DNA of 64,000 bases from Todiramphus chloris collaris. Its lineage: Eukaryota; Chordata; Aves; Coraciiformes; Alcedinidae. Shown here piece by piece: positions 12,160-21,876 of this stretch. The stretch spans positions 1,701,379 to 1,765,378 of the forward strand of contig JANVCC010000153.1 of NCBI GenBank assembly GCA_025345505.1. Direction: 5' to 3'. Position numbers and translations under genes: made by a program. Each line of letters opens with the position of its first letter. Position 1 is the stretch's first letter. Under the pieces are notes generated by a model. That model worked only from the letters and a program-made list of their open reading frames with translations, did not search any database and was not told the DNA's origin.

Positions 12160-13554
12160 CTCTGTGAGATGAATAACCTTTGACACTCTTTGCTTTTTTC
12201 TCTTCCCTTCATGATCCAGCTTCTCTTTCCCGTGCTGCTTTTCCTGTTGAAAATAACCTTGTCTTTCTATTCCTTCCACCTTCTATGTGAATGCTGTGGT
12301 TCCATTGTCTCTACTCTTCCTTCTGTATTTACACTTTGTGGTGGTCCAAAGTGAGCTATTCTTATGCAATCTGTCCCCAAGCAAGATCTGGACATCTTGC
12401 TAGATGGAGACTGACTTTCTTTTGCTTTGGCAATAAATTAAACATTACACAGTTACTTTCTGATATCTTAAACAAGTTATTTCCCTCCTTTAGAGATCTG
12501 TGAGATGAGTTTTATTTCTCATTACAACACTCACTGCAAGTGTTTGAATTTTAAAATAAAATAAATTTTTAAAAAAAAGTAATTAAGAAAGGATTTGAAA
12601 CCAAGCTAAGCAGGTATAAAGTTTAGCAAGAGATCTCTGGTGTGGAGGGGTCAGAATCCACTTCAGTTTCCAAGGGTTTCAGTGCCTTCCCTTTCTTTGT
12701 ATGAAGACCTTGCTCATAAGTGCTCTGGTTTTTGTTTTGTTTAGAGAAGAAAATAAGTTTCCATTGTAGCTGACAACACCTTACAGGAGGTTCTGCCAGT
12801 ACATTATAGAATTTATGGTAGTCTGGGACCTAAACCTTGTAACCCATTCCTACCTGGACAGTGGCTTTTGTAGGCAACAGTTGGGTACAGCAACCCCTGA
12901 ATGTCTGTATTATGCCATTTCCATTTACTCCCTCACCAGAAAGCCCTACACAGTGTTTAGATAAGTGGCTTTTCTACCCCTGGACCAGGTTCTTTGTAAG
13001 CTTTACTCACTGCCTTGCCTGGTCAAAGCTCAAGACATACTCCTCCCAAGGTGCTGCTGAAGCACTGAGGTGGCAGTTGAGGTTCCTGCAGCCTGACTTG
13101 GAGCAGCTCCTATTTGATGTGATGGGGCAGGTGGTTCAGCCTTCAGTGCAAAGGGTCTGTTCCCATGTCCAGAATTGAAAAATTTCAAGTCCTCTTATCT
13201 CCCTGAAGAGTAGCTGCCCCCACATCTTCTCCCTGGTTGAAGAGTCCTCCCTGCAGCCACCAGCCCTGTTGTAATCCCCAGGGGTCACTGCCTAATGGGC
13301 TGAGGACTGAACCCACTGGGATGGACTCTTCTCACTGCAGCATCAACCCAGATTTCACTTTTTTTTTTTCCCCTTGAAACCTTCTGTGTGAGAAGCCAGC
13401 CAGCCTTCCAAGCTGCCTACAGCTGGTGCCACAGGCAGAGTAAATCCTGGGGGCTGCGTTAAAGCACCTGGAATTACTGAGCCCTTCACGCAGGGGTCTG
13501 TTTTCCATTTCTTCACATCTTAATTTTTTTGGAAAAAGGGAGGGCACAGAGGAG

Positions 13555-13720
13555 CCCGAGGGAGCCTTGGGCTTCACCCTGAGCGAAAATGTGCTTCATT
13601 AAACATGTGTTTGGCCAGCGAGCAATGGAACTCTTTGTTTTTTCAAAGCGCACACAGGCTTCTTCACGGCTGGCAGAAAAATTGGCAGGTCTTTTTGAAC
13701 GTGCTACCACACTCTGGAAC
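13555..13720. promoter_or_regulatory. Candidate conserved element with an inverted TCF/SOX-like site pair
   Basis: Unique sequence near the 3' end of intron 3 contains a perfect inverted repeat, CTTTG-N6-CAAAG at 13633-13648. The half-sites resemble HMG-box (TCF/LEF or SOX) targets. The surroundings include TTCATTAAACATGTGTTTGG and CAAAGCGCACAC. There is no coding frame of note and no repeat match. It lies about 0.9 kb upstream of the terminal exon. The regulatory call is inference from motif content. Confidence 0.35.
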
Positions 13721-14513
13721 AGGATCCTGAACGCAATCTAGAGAGGCAGAAGCTACTGAGATGGTTTTGGAGCTGCTGTTTTTGGGGATGGTGGTTCAGG
13801 CTGTTGTTCTCAAGGGCTTCTATATATGCGTGTTTCAGCTACACATTTTTTTTTTATTTTCCCCTTCAGTCACAAAGTGAAGTGGGTGGCATGCTAGACC
13901 CAGTTGATACTGATGGAAACAGCACAGCTTAACCATGTTTCTACCAACCCTGTGCTGCTAACTGGGAGCTGTGTGAGTTTAAGGTGGTATCCTGTGTGCT
14001 GTGGTATGGAGATGGATCCTACTGTCCATACTCACGTTCTGGAGCCTGTGCCACCCTACCTGTGCATTTCTGTGTGTTACAGCAGCGCTCTCCCTCTTCT
14101 CTCCACTAAACCAGCTCCTTCACCTTGTTGCATCTTATGTCTTTGTTCTTATCAAAATAACTCAATAGGTGTTAAAATATGTATTAATCTCTTAGCTGTA
14201 TCACAGCTTCAGATTTCTGTCTATGTAGATGACTGCCAGAACTGGACAGCCTTGTTCACCTTACTAGTGTCATTAACTAGCCAATAAAGCAAGATTCTGG
14301 AAGGTAAACATCATAATCCTGGAAACTGGGACCATTCTAAAACTAGTATTTCCCTGTAGTATGTCTTATTTCTCATTTTCCAACATGTAGTTTTGGTGTT
14401 GTCATTAATTTTGTGTTCCAGAAGAGTCTTCGAGCAAATTACAGTTATTTTCTTCTGTGTCTTGATTTCTTTCCCCATAACTGATTTTCTTCTGGGGCCA
14501 TGTGTGTCTGCAG

Positions 14514-14987
14514 GTCATCAAAGCTGGAGTGGAGACAACCTGTAAATGCCACGGCGTATCTGGATCCTGCACTGTCCGAACGTGCTGGAGGCAGCTCTCT
14601 CCCTTCCACGAAATAGGAAAGCAGCTGAAGCAGAAGTACGAGACATCGCTCAAAGTGGGCAGCACTACCAATGAGGCCACGGGGGAAGGAGACATCTCCC
14701 CACCCAAGAAGTCCATCCCTGGTCACAGTGATCAAATCCCAAGGACTACGGATCTTGTCTACATTGACGATTCCCCGAGCTTCTGTATGATGAGTAGATA
14801 TTCTCCTGGGACTTCGGGAAGGAAATGTTACAAGGACAAGAACTGTGACAGCATCTGCTGCGGGCGAGGGCACAATACACAGAGCCGGGTGGTCACCCGT
14901 CCGTGCCAATGCCAGGTCCGTTGGTGCTGCTATGTGGAATGCAAGCAATGCACCCAGAGAGAAGAGGTTTATACTTGCAAAGACTGA
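14514..14987 (+). CDS. WNT9A: WNT9A exon 4 (terminal coding exon)
   Basis: This exon encodes the C-terminal 157 residues plus a TGA stop. It opens [19 protein letters not shown], the Wnt thumb hairpin. The first serine of CHGVSGSC (codon at 14559-14561) corresponds to the serine that Porcupine modifies with palmitoleate in other Wnts. Next come TVRTCW, the WNT9-type linker ([14 protein letters not shown], then a proline- and serine-rich stretch ending PRTTDLVY) and the cysteine-rich C-terminal finger with [19 protein letters not shown] and [12 protein letters not shown] at the end. There are 16 cysteines here and 4 in exon 3. The acceptor is TCTGCAG ending at 14513, phase 0. The [20 protein letters not shown] wording fits WNT9A; the WNT9B versions I recall differ here. 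The exon looks intact, with nothing missing. Confidence 0.97.
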   Translation, partial: VIKAGVETTCKCHGVSGSCTVRTCWRQLSPFHEIGKQLKQKYETSLKVGSTTNEATGEGDISPPKKSIPGHSDQIPRTTDLVYIDDSPSFCMMSRYSPGTSGRKCYKDKNCDSICCGRGHNTQSRVVTRPCQCQVRWCCYVECKQCTQREEVYTCKD

Positions 14988-17211
14988 CACATCTTCTGCT
15001 TGCCGGCAACCCTTGGTGACGGGCGATTGGCGATCTATGAGAACTACATATGGAGACAAACAGGGTTTGACTGACCTTCTGGGATCTGAAAGCTATGTTG
15101 AGACATAAGCACTTTGTAGGGTACAGGTGACCCGGCTGTGTTGCTGTTTTGTTTTTTGTTTTGTTTTGTTTTCCTGTAGACTGAATTTTAATGAGGTCCA
15201 ACCATGTGGAAATAAGTGCCTGTCACACTGGGATTACACACCAGTTGACCTTCACCTTAGTTGTCTACACAGTTTGACGGATCATTTATCCTTGGAACAT
15301 CTTGATCGTTTCACCAATCCCCCATGAACTCCTGGGCTAATATATTCTCTTTGGCATAAATAACCTATACTACTTTATTCCTGAAGCTTACCCAGCTGCT
15401 TAGGGAGCTAAGCAGATCTGAAAGAAAGATCTTTCTGCTTTGCATGCAACAGTACGGGAAGTGGTTGTTTATTTTCCCCTTCTAAAACTGGAGAGAGGTG
15501 TGTAGGGTGACCAGGAACAGCCCTGAGGGTTCTTCTGGTGGAGTTTCTGCACATCGAGCGAACAAGGCTCCGACAAAGAGACCCACTGGGAGGGTAACCT
15601 CTTAATGACAGCTCCGTATCCGCATGCTTTGATCACCAAATGCAGCTCAAAATAATGTTGGGTCCACCATGTTGCAGACAGAAATATATCCAAGAAAGAG
15701 GTTGGGAAGACAGTAGAAAACCAGATGTGCCTGTCCCCTTCAGTCCAATCACATGATCTTTTTTAAAAAAACAATTTCTTTGAATGCAGTTTCTTTAGCA
15801 CTATCACTGTCTTAATTATTTTTTTCTTAAAAAAAAAAAAACCCAACAAAACAACAAACCAAACCACTACATACTTGCATTTTCCCTTTGTGCATGATTT
15901 ATTTTTCTCTCCTCTTCCCACCTCTTGTTGACTGAATTCACCCTGTGGTAACTGCTTCAGAAAACTGAACTGGAACTTTTTTAGCCTCATGCCAGCTGAA
16001 TTTGGACATGTGTTTCTGAGTAGGACAAGAGAAATTCAAGTGCATCTTGGAATGCAGTGCTGTCTTGCATGGTATAGCAGCCATTTGGGACTGCATCAGA
16101 CCTCTGGAGGAGTTGACTTTTACTAGGTCATCATTCCAATTACTCTAGAACCATGGCAGTGGTACATGACACAAGCTGTATGTAAACCCTATGACCTTAA
16201 TATTTCTTTTTTGTTTGGTTGGTTTTTGTTTTGTTTTTTTAACCACTAGATCAAGAACTGTATTTTAAAAATACAACTGCTAAATAGTAACCAACTATTG
16301 AATTTGAACAACCAATCGATGCAGAGACAAACTATCAAGTGGCCAGAGAAGCCAGAAGTTGACTGCAGTGGCAGATTGCTCTGACACTGTGAAATAGATG
16401 ACAACCTTCAGCATTTCTTTTTTTTCCCCATTGAAGAAGATGCTTACAATGTAGGACTTGATGCGTCAATATCCTTCAGTCATATCAAAGTGGATTGGAA
16501 GCAGATGGTGAATGCCTCAACGACGCTTTCTAAGGGAACACTGGAGAGCAGAGGGCATCTTATTTTATTTTTGTAGCATTTTTTGATTGTCCAGCACTAA
16601 TGACATCCGTCAGTTTTATAGAAGCCATTGATCTGGTTCTCAAAAGAAGGAAGCTAGCTGGAGTTCTTCAAGCAGTAGTAGATGTTAGCCAAGTAAAAAA
16701 AGCAGTTTTCCAAGACGGACCATTACTTTTCAAGGTGGTTTTTCTTTTCTTTTTTTCTTTATCCTTTTTTTTTTCTCCCAAATAGTAGCCACTAATATTT
16801 AAGCTGTTCATGTGCATCTACTGGGAGGAAAAATTGTTTTTTTTTTTTTTAATTTTCATGGTAACAAAAACCTGCAGTCCAGCCTGGCTTGTTGGCATCA
16901 AATCTTGAGGTGGGGACATGCATGGAGGGGGACACAAGATTTTACTGTTCATAGCGCTATGGTCCTGCAAAGCTGAAGCGCATTGCCTCTCTTTTTTATT
17001 TCTCTTTTTTTTTTTTTAATGTTTGCTTATTTGCTGTACAATTTTGGAGGTTGGGGGTAGTGCTGGTGAAGGAAGAATCCACACGTGGTGTTTGTCCCTT
17101 CTACCATGGCAAATGCGCGGTGGTCCACTCAATGCAGGAAGGCCTCGCAGCTTCTGGGAGATGCACCGCTCTGAAAGTCACCCACGAGCAGTTTATCTAA
17201 TGGTTTAAAAA

Positions 17212-17217
17212 AATAAA
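17212..17217 (+). terminator. WNT9A: Candidate poly(A) signal, proximal
   Basis: An AATAAA hexamer about 2.2 kb after the stop codon. A GT-rich stretch (CTGTGTGTGCACGTGTGTG, about 20 bases further on) could serve as the downstream element. Plausible but unproven. Confidence 0.4.
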
Positions 17218-17238
17218 CTGACTATAAACCTATTATTC

Positions 17239-17310
17239 TGTGTGTGCACGTGTGTGTATATATATACATATATACACACATGCTGACACATAAATATATA
17301 TATAAATATT
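17239..17310 (+). repeat. Compound TG/TA/CA microsatellite
   Basis: TGTGTGTGCACGTGTGTG runs into TATATATACATATATACACACA and then an AT-rich TAAATATATATATAAATATT. It lies in the predicted WNT9A 3' UTR and can fold back on itself because the TG and CA parts are complementary. Confidence 0.85.
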
Positions 17311-17318
17311 GAACGAAC

Positions 17319-17329
17319 ATTTATTTATT
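17319..17329 (+). promoter_or_regulatory. AU-rich element (overlapping AUUUA)
   Basis: ATTTATTTATT contains two overlapping ATTTA pentamers and approaches the UUAUUUAUU nonamer used by ARE-binding proteins such as TTP and HuR. It would be in the WNT9A mRNA only if transcription passes the 17.2 kb signal. Confidence 0.45.
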
Positions 17330-19193
17330 GTAAAGCCTTTCAGAAGGACCTTCTTATGGTTTCAATGTGGTATTATGTTAAATTCTTTCTCCCTCTGTCT
17401 GTCTCTCTCTCTCACACATATGTGCAAACTCACTGTTACATTTTTGTGTGTGTGCTAGAATAGCTCTTCCCCTCCAAAGTAAGGCTGGATCCAAACCTGC
17501 TCAAAACATGAGGTTTTTTGGATCTGAATTACTATTTCTGGCTCCATTCTTTTATTAAAAAACCCCAAACAAACTAACTAATTTGTTATTAATTAAAGAA
17601 TGGGCCACAATTTATGTGCATTACTATTATTAATTATTATTATTGTCATATTTAAACCATGGGCCTCATTTTCCTTCTTTTCACTGGTGTCTCTGTCTCC
17701 GTTGACCTCGCTGGAGTAACTCCACATTGCACTGGTGTGAGAGGAGAATAGTGAGTCCCTAGATGCAGAAGAGAGGGCAGCGTTGGCATAGGTGTCATTA
17801 CAGGGAAAATACCTGGGTTGGATAGGATGGGGTCACTTGGTGTGTTTGGCCAGAGAGAGCTGGGTGAACAATAGGGCAGATTGTCAAAGCTTGAGTAGAA
17901 GAAAGTGTCAAAGAGTGAATGAACTACTGAGTGAAAGAGCTCTTCTGTGTATTATAACTCACGCACTGAAGCCTGGATGCTTTCTGTAATATTTAAAAAG
18001 AAAAAAAAAAAACCAACAACCAAACACACACACAAAAAAAGAAAAAACACCACAAAAAATTGTATTTATGTTAATGTGGATATATCACTTGCCTGTTATA
18101 TATTGTAAATAGCAAGGTTTATTCTCCTGTGGTTAAAAAAAGCAAAATAATTATAAATAACTAAATAGTAGCGAGGCACATGTGTTAAATGTATAGGCTG
18201 TGTATAAAAATATACTAACACTCTGAAATCAGGAGAACTTGTCTTCTTGGCCTTTTGACCTAGGGTGGTAAAACATACGTGGGTTATTTTTCTTCTTCCC
18301 CTCACCATGTTGTGTGTGTTTTGGGTGTGTGGGGGCTGTTTAGTTCCAGCATTTTCCAATGTTTGCCTTACCTTTGAAGAAAAAATGGGGGGGAAAAGCC
18401 TCATTTTGGAAAAATCCAGTGAAGCTTGAGTAGGATGAAACAGTAGCAACTGGCAGAAAATATGTTAAAACCTCTCAAGTACTTGACCTGTGTTTTCTGC
18501 TGGCGATAGATGTGTGTTGGAGTTGAATTAGCCCATCAAGCTCGTGCTACTCCATATGCGAGTTCAGAAGCCCCTAGTTAAGTGACCTTGAAGTCTTCTG
18601 TAAAACTTTGGGTAGTGTTCTGTAAAACCCTTTTGGTTCCAGCTGTATGAAACTGGATTTTTCCAGAGAGGCCATTTCTACCACCACACCATTTGATCTC
18701 CAGCACAATTCAATGAAATTGCTCCTTTTTGTAAAACTACTACAAGAATGGATTTGGGTCCCTGAATTTTTCATGGTGTCGTTTCATATGAAAAAAAAAA
18801 GTGCAAAGCAACTTTTTTCCCTTTTTGTTAACCCCAGAGAAACAGGTTTTTGGAGCAGATATAACTGGAGCAGGATGGACGGGTGAAGGGGAGGTCTCTG
18901 GTTTCTAATTCCCTTTCACCCCCTGTCCCCCCAAAAGGTGTCAAAGTGTTGGTTCTCCTAAGCTGATCCAGCAAGACTTGCAAGATCAGTTTTGGGGTGG
19001 GGGGGTGCAACCATTATTTATATAACTTTTTTATTAATTTTTTAAAAAAGAGAAGTTAGTTGATGGAAGAATATTTTTATTGAATAGTGCATTTAGTTAT
19101 GTCAGAAATATAAAAAAAATATATATAATATTTTTGTAAACAAGGCAAACTGAAAATGTTTGCTGTTTTATATTAGAATTTTCTATTAAAAGA

Positions 19194-19199
19194 AATAAA
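19194..19199 (+). terminator. WNT9A: Candidate poly(A) signal, middle (favoured)
   Basis: The hexamer AATAAA sits in TTAAAAGAAATAAAAACCCA. It is preceded by AT-rich sequence with TGTAAA and followed about 30 bases later by a GTTGCACCC stretch and a run of ten Ts (about 19232-19241). That gives the upstream, hexamer and T-rich downstream arrangement of a good vertebrate poly(A) site. The resulting 3' UTR would be about 4.2 kb. Confidence 0.5.
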
Positions 19200-21607
19200 A
19201 ACCCACACAAATAATTGTTGCACCCGTCATCTGTTTTTTTTTTTAACAAGTTTCTATTCTGTGTGAATGACTCATATGCCGGATGTAGAGACATGCAAAA
19301 CAAGTCCTAAACATTACGTTCTCATTGTCTTCCAGCTCTTGAAAGACTCTAGTTGAAATAAGCCGTGTTCAATCAAAGGGGCTTTTTAAAATTTTGAAAT
19401 TTAGAAAAAAAACCCAGATAGGAAGAATAAGTAGCTTGTGATTAAAATACAACACCACCTTCCTCAAAAAAAAAAACCCCAAACAACCCAAAATCAAACA
19501 AAAAAATACAGTGAAACTCCAATTTTACACTTTTTTAGTTGTGCCTTCTGATCTTGAGATGGTTGTGGATGAAGGAAAACTGAAACCTGTTTACAATAAC
19601 TGAATATTTGTCATTGATCTCTGTTGGCCTGGGAGAAATGACTCTTAAAAAGGTTGTTTGGGGGGGTGGGAAATCTGACTACACAGAAAGGTTAAATGAA
19701 GAGGACCAAATTCCATGCTTGATCTAACACAAGCAATTTTTGTCTGTTTGAATGGGGCAGAGTAAAACTGGGGAGCTGGGAACATGGTCTGCTGTGGTTC
19801 AGGAAGCCTGTTATTCACCTTTGGAAGCAGAGGATGAGTTATGGGCCATCTGTTTTCAAAAAGAGCTTTTGGGCTTGCTGGTTTTGGAGACCTGAGCAGA
19901 GATGAAATAATTTCTGAGGATTTCTTTTGTGGTCGACCAGCTCGTACACATCTGTGTTCCTTCAGCCCAGGTCTTGAATTTCTTTATTAATTGTTTTTCA
20001 GCTGCCCTATTTTAGATGACATATATTCGGTCAGTTTGTCTGTAGTAGGGTTGGATGAGAACCCAGATGAAGGGACAGATTTCTCAAGGGTACTCTCATG
20101 GAGTAGATGCTGCTTAAGGTAATTTTCTGGTGGATTATAGTGCCTGTGAAAAATTCCTTAGCTGATGTTGCAGTAAAATTAGGTCTGTTCTGTACTTGAT
20201 AAAACAGGTGCAGCAAAGCTCTTTGTTCCCAGTTTATTTGCCTCTGTGTGCACATCTGTTGGGTCAAGACTGACTTCCATGGTCAGGCCTTCCTGGCTTT
20301 CGGTTTTCAGGATGCTAACTAGGTGTTGACTTTTGGAGAGCAACATTTTCCCCAAAGAGAAATGGTGCATTTTATGACCATTGCTGCTCATATATCTTGT
20401 TGGAGGCTTAGTATGGCACAGGATCAGGCCTGTAGGAATCTGGTCATTGCTGAAGCAGTCATGGATGTTACCACTGAGTAGCTTTTAGGTCTATCTTTCA
20501 CTGATGAATATTGGAATTTACCAACTTATTTATATGTTGCAAGAAACAGAGTATTTCTGAACCACAGAAAAAAAAGAAAAGAAAAAGGGAAATTCTAGTA
20601 TTTGTGTGTGGGAAGGAAAAACGAAAGAATATTTCATGGACAGTTTATCTCTGGTGTGATGGTAGGCATCCTGTAACTTAACTTCTTCAGGTGTAAGGAG
20701 TGAGTAGGGTGTAAGTTAAGTGATTCAGACACATAAAATTCAGCAGGATGTCAGGGGACACATCTGAACAATGCATTTTTCTCACCTGCTGCTGAAAGTT
20801 TTCACAAATGGGAAAAGCCTTTCTCAGCAGCATCGGGCAAGGTGACCCAAAGGGACGGGTGACTCCTGCACCACCCAGTCCTCCCTTTCATCACAGGGCT
20901 GCTCAGGAAAGTTGGTAGAGATGCTGACACACTTGGTGTACTGCAGTATTTGCAATGAGCCTGGAGTAACACCCCTTTACGTAAGGAACCCATGGTCTGC
21001 AACCAGTGTAGGCACCTCTAGAAGGTGTTTTGGCCCATATGGAGATGCCAGTTTTTCCGCTGTCAGTAGAAGGGGATAAGGACATAGACACACAGGTTAA
21101 TAGAGGGGAGGATGAATTCAGGACTAATTGAGGTATATGTGGATAACCCTGCCAGCTCCCCTTGGGCACAGATTCGTCCGAAACAGTGATCACCAAACCC
21201 ACATGGGAATTTTCCCTTGTTCCACCCCAGTCTCTAAGCACGCCCTTTGAGGCCTGAATGTAAAGTCTAGGATTTGTTTTGCACACTTGGGATGGCATTT
21301 CCTTTTAAAGGGAGGTGGGAATTCCAACATGAAGGATTAGTATTTTTCTTTCTTTTTTTATTTTTTTTTTTTTCTTTTTCTTTTGTTTGTGATTTTTGTG
21401 GGGTTTTGTTTGTTTTGGTTTTGTTTTGTTATTTTTTTTTTCCAATGTCTTATGGGAGCCTAAGTTATTTTTCTCTACCTCATATGTACAGCTTGTAGGT
21501 ATAAATCTGATTCTGAGTGACTGTTGAGAATGTATTTAAGTTATTTAACATCTTTGTATAACAAAAAAAAAGAAAAAAAAAGAAAAAAAAGCCAGAACAA
21601 ATGAAAC

Positions 21608-21613
21608 AATAAA
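21608..21613 (+). terminator. WNT9A: Candidate poly(A) signal, distal
   Basis: AATAAA in CAATAAATGAATTTTAAATT lies just after an A-rich run (21562-21590). A TCTTTCTTCGCATCTGTTGT stretch about 35 bases downstream is T/GT-rich. It would give a 3' UTR of about 6.6 kb. The adjacent A-rich run could cause internal priming in oligo-dT libraries, so cDNA ends mapped here need care. Confidence 0.35.
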
Positions 21614-21859
21614 TGAATTTTAAATTATACTTGAAGCGTGCTCCTCTTTCTTCGCATCTGTTGTAAAAAGTACATTCAGTGGCTGTGGGAACCCCTCTTC
21701 ATTACTCTTGACCTCTGATCCTGGAGCCAGCCTGTCCCTGTGGTTCATGTAAGCCTTGAAAGGCTGTAAAGCCTAACTGGGTGATAAGTGTGTCACCTAA
21801 GTGTGTAGCATAGTGTATTTCCAGCCTAGGTCACACTGTGCTTTGGGAGAGGTGAAATG

Positions 21860-21876
21860 ATTCTATGATTCTATGA
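21860..21876 (+). repeat. CR1-type terminal octamer pair
   Basis: ATTCTATGATTCTATGA is two copies of the ATTCTATG octamer that ends CR1 elements on the + strand. The 60-70 bases before it do not match a CR1 3' UTR well, so this is either a very short insertion or a badly decayed one. Confidence 0.5.

Larger units (their letters stand above)
1419..14513 (+). other. WNT9A: WNT9A intron 3 (about 13.1 kb)
   Basis: The intron runs from a GTGCGT donor at 1419 to a TCTGCAG acceptor ending at 14513, and it is phase 0. It contains a solo LTR in antisense orientation (1699-2245), two MIR relics (about 5022-5150 and 7040-7180), CR1 3' scraps (about 8140-8183 and 12113-12159), a GT microsatellite (5306-5344) and two candidate conserved regulatory blocks (5690-6320 and 13555-13720). 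I see no coding exon inside it. Open frames of 100-150 codons in this interval have no family resemblance and no splice context. Stretches not listed separately (2250-5020, 8200-12110, 12160-13550, 13730-14500) hold ordinary unique-looking sequence in which I recognise nothing. Confidence 0.9.
14988..21640 (+). other. WNT9A: WNT9A 3' untranslated region (end uncertain)
   Basis: Long AT-rich sequence follows the stop codon. It has many T- and A-tracts, no CR1 copy and no plausible coding frame, as expected for a long Wnt 3' UTR. AATAAA hexamers stand at 17212-17217, 19194-19199 and 21608-21613. The true end could be at any of these, so the downstream part of this interval may be intergenic. 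An AU-rich element (17319-17329) and a CA/TA microsatellite (17239-17310) lie inside it. The first avian-type CR1 octamers appear only at about 21860, which is loosely consistent with the longest option. Confidence 0.55.

Noticed and set aside
14445-15059. 204-codon open frame on the - strand, the longest in the window
   Set aside because: It lies antisense to WNT9A exon 4, whose Wnt motifs and splice sites are unmistakable. The - strand frame is a shadow of that exon's codon bias.
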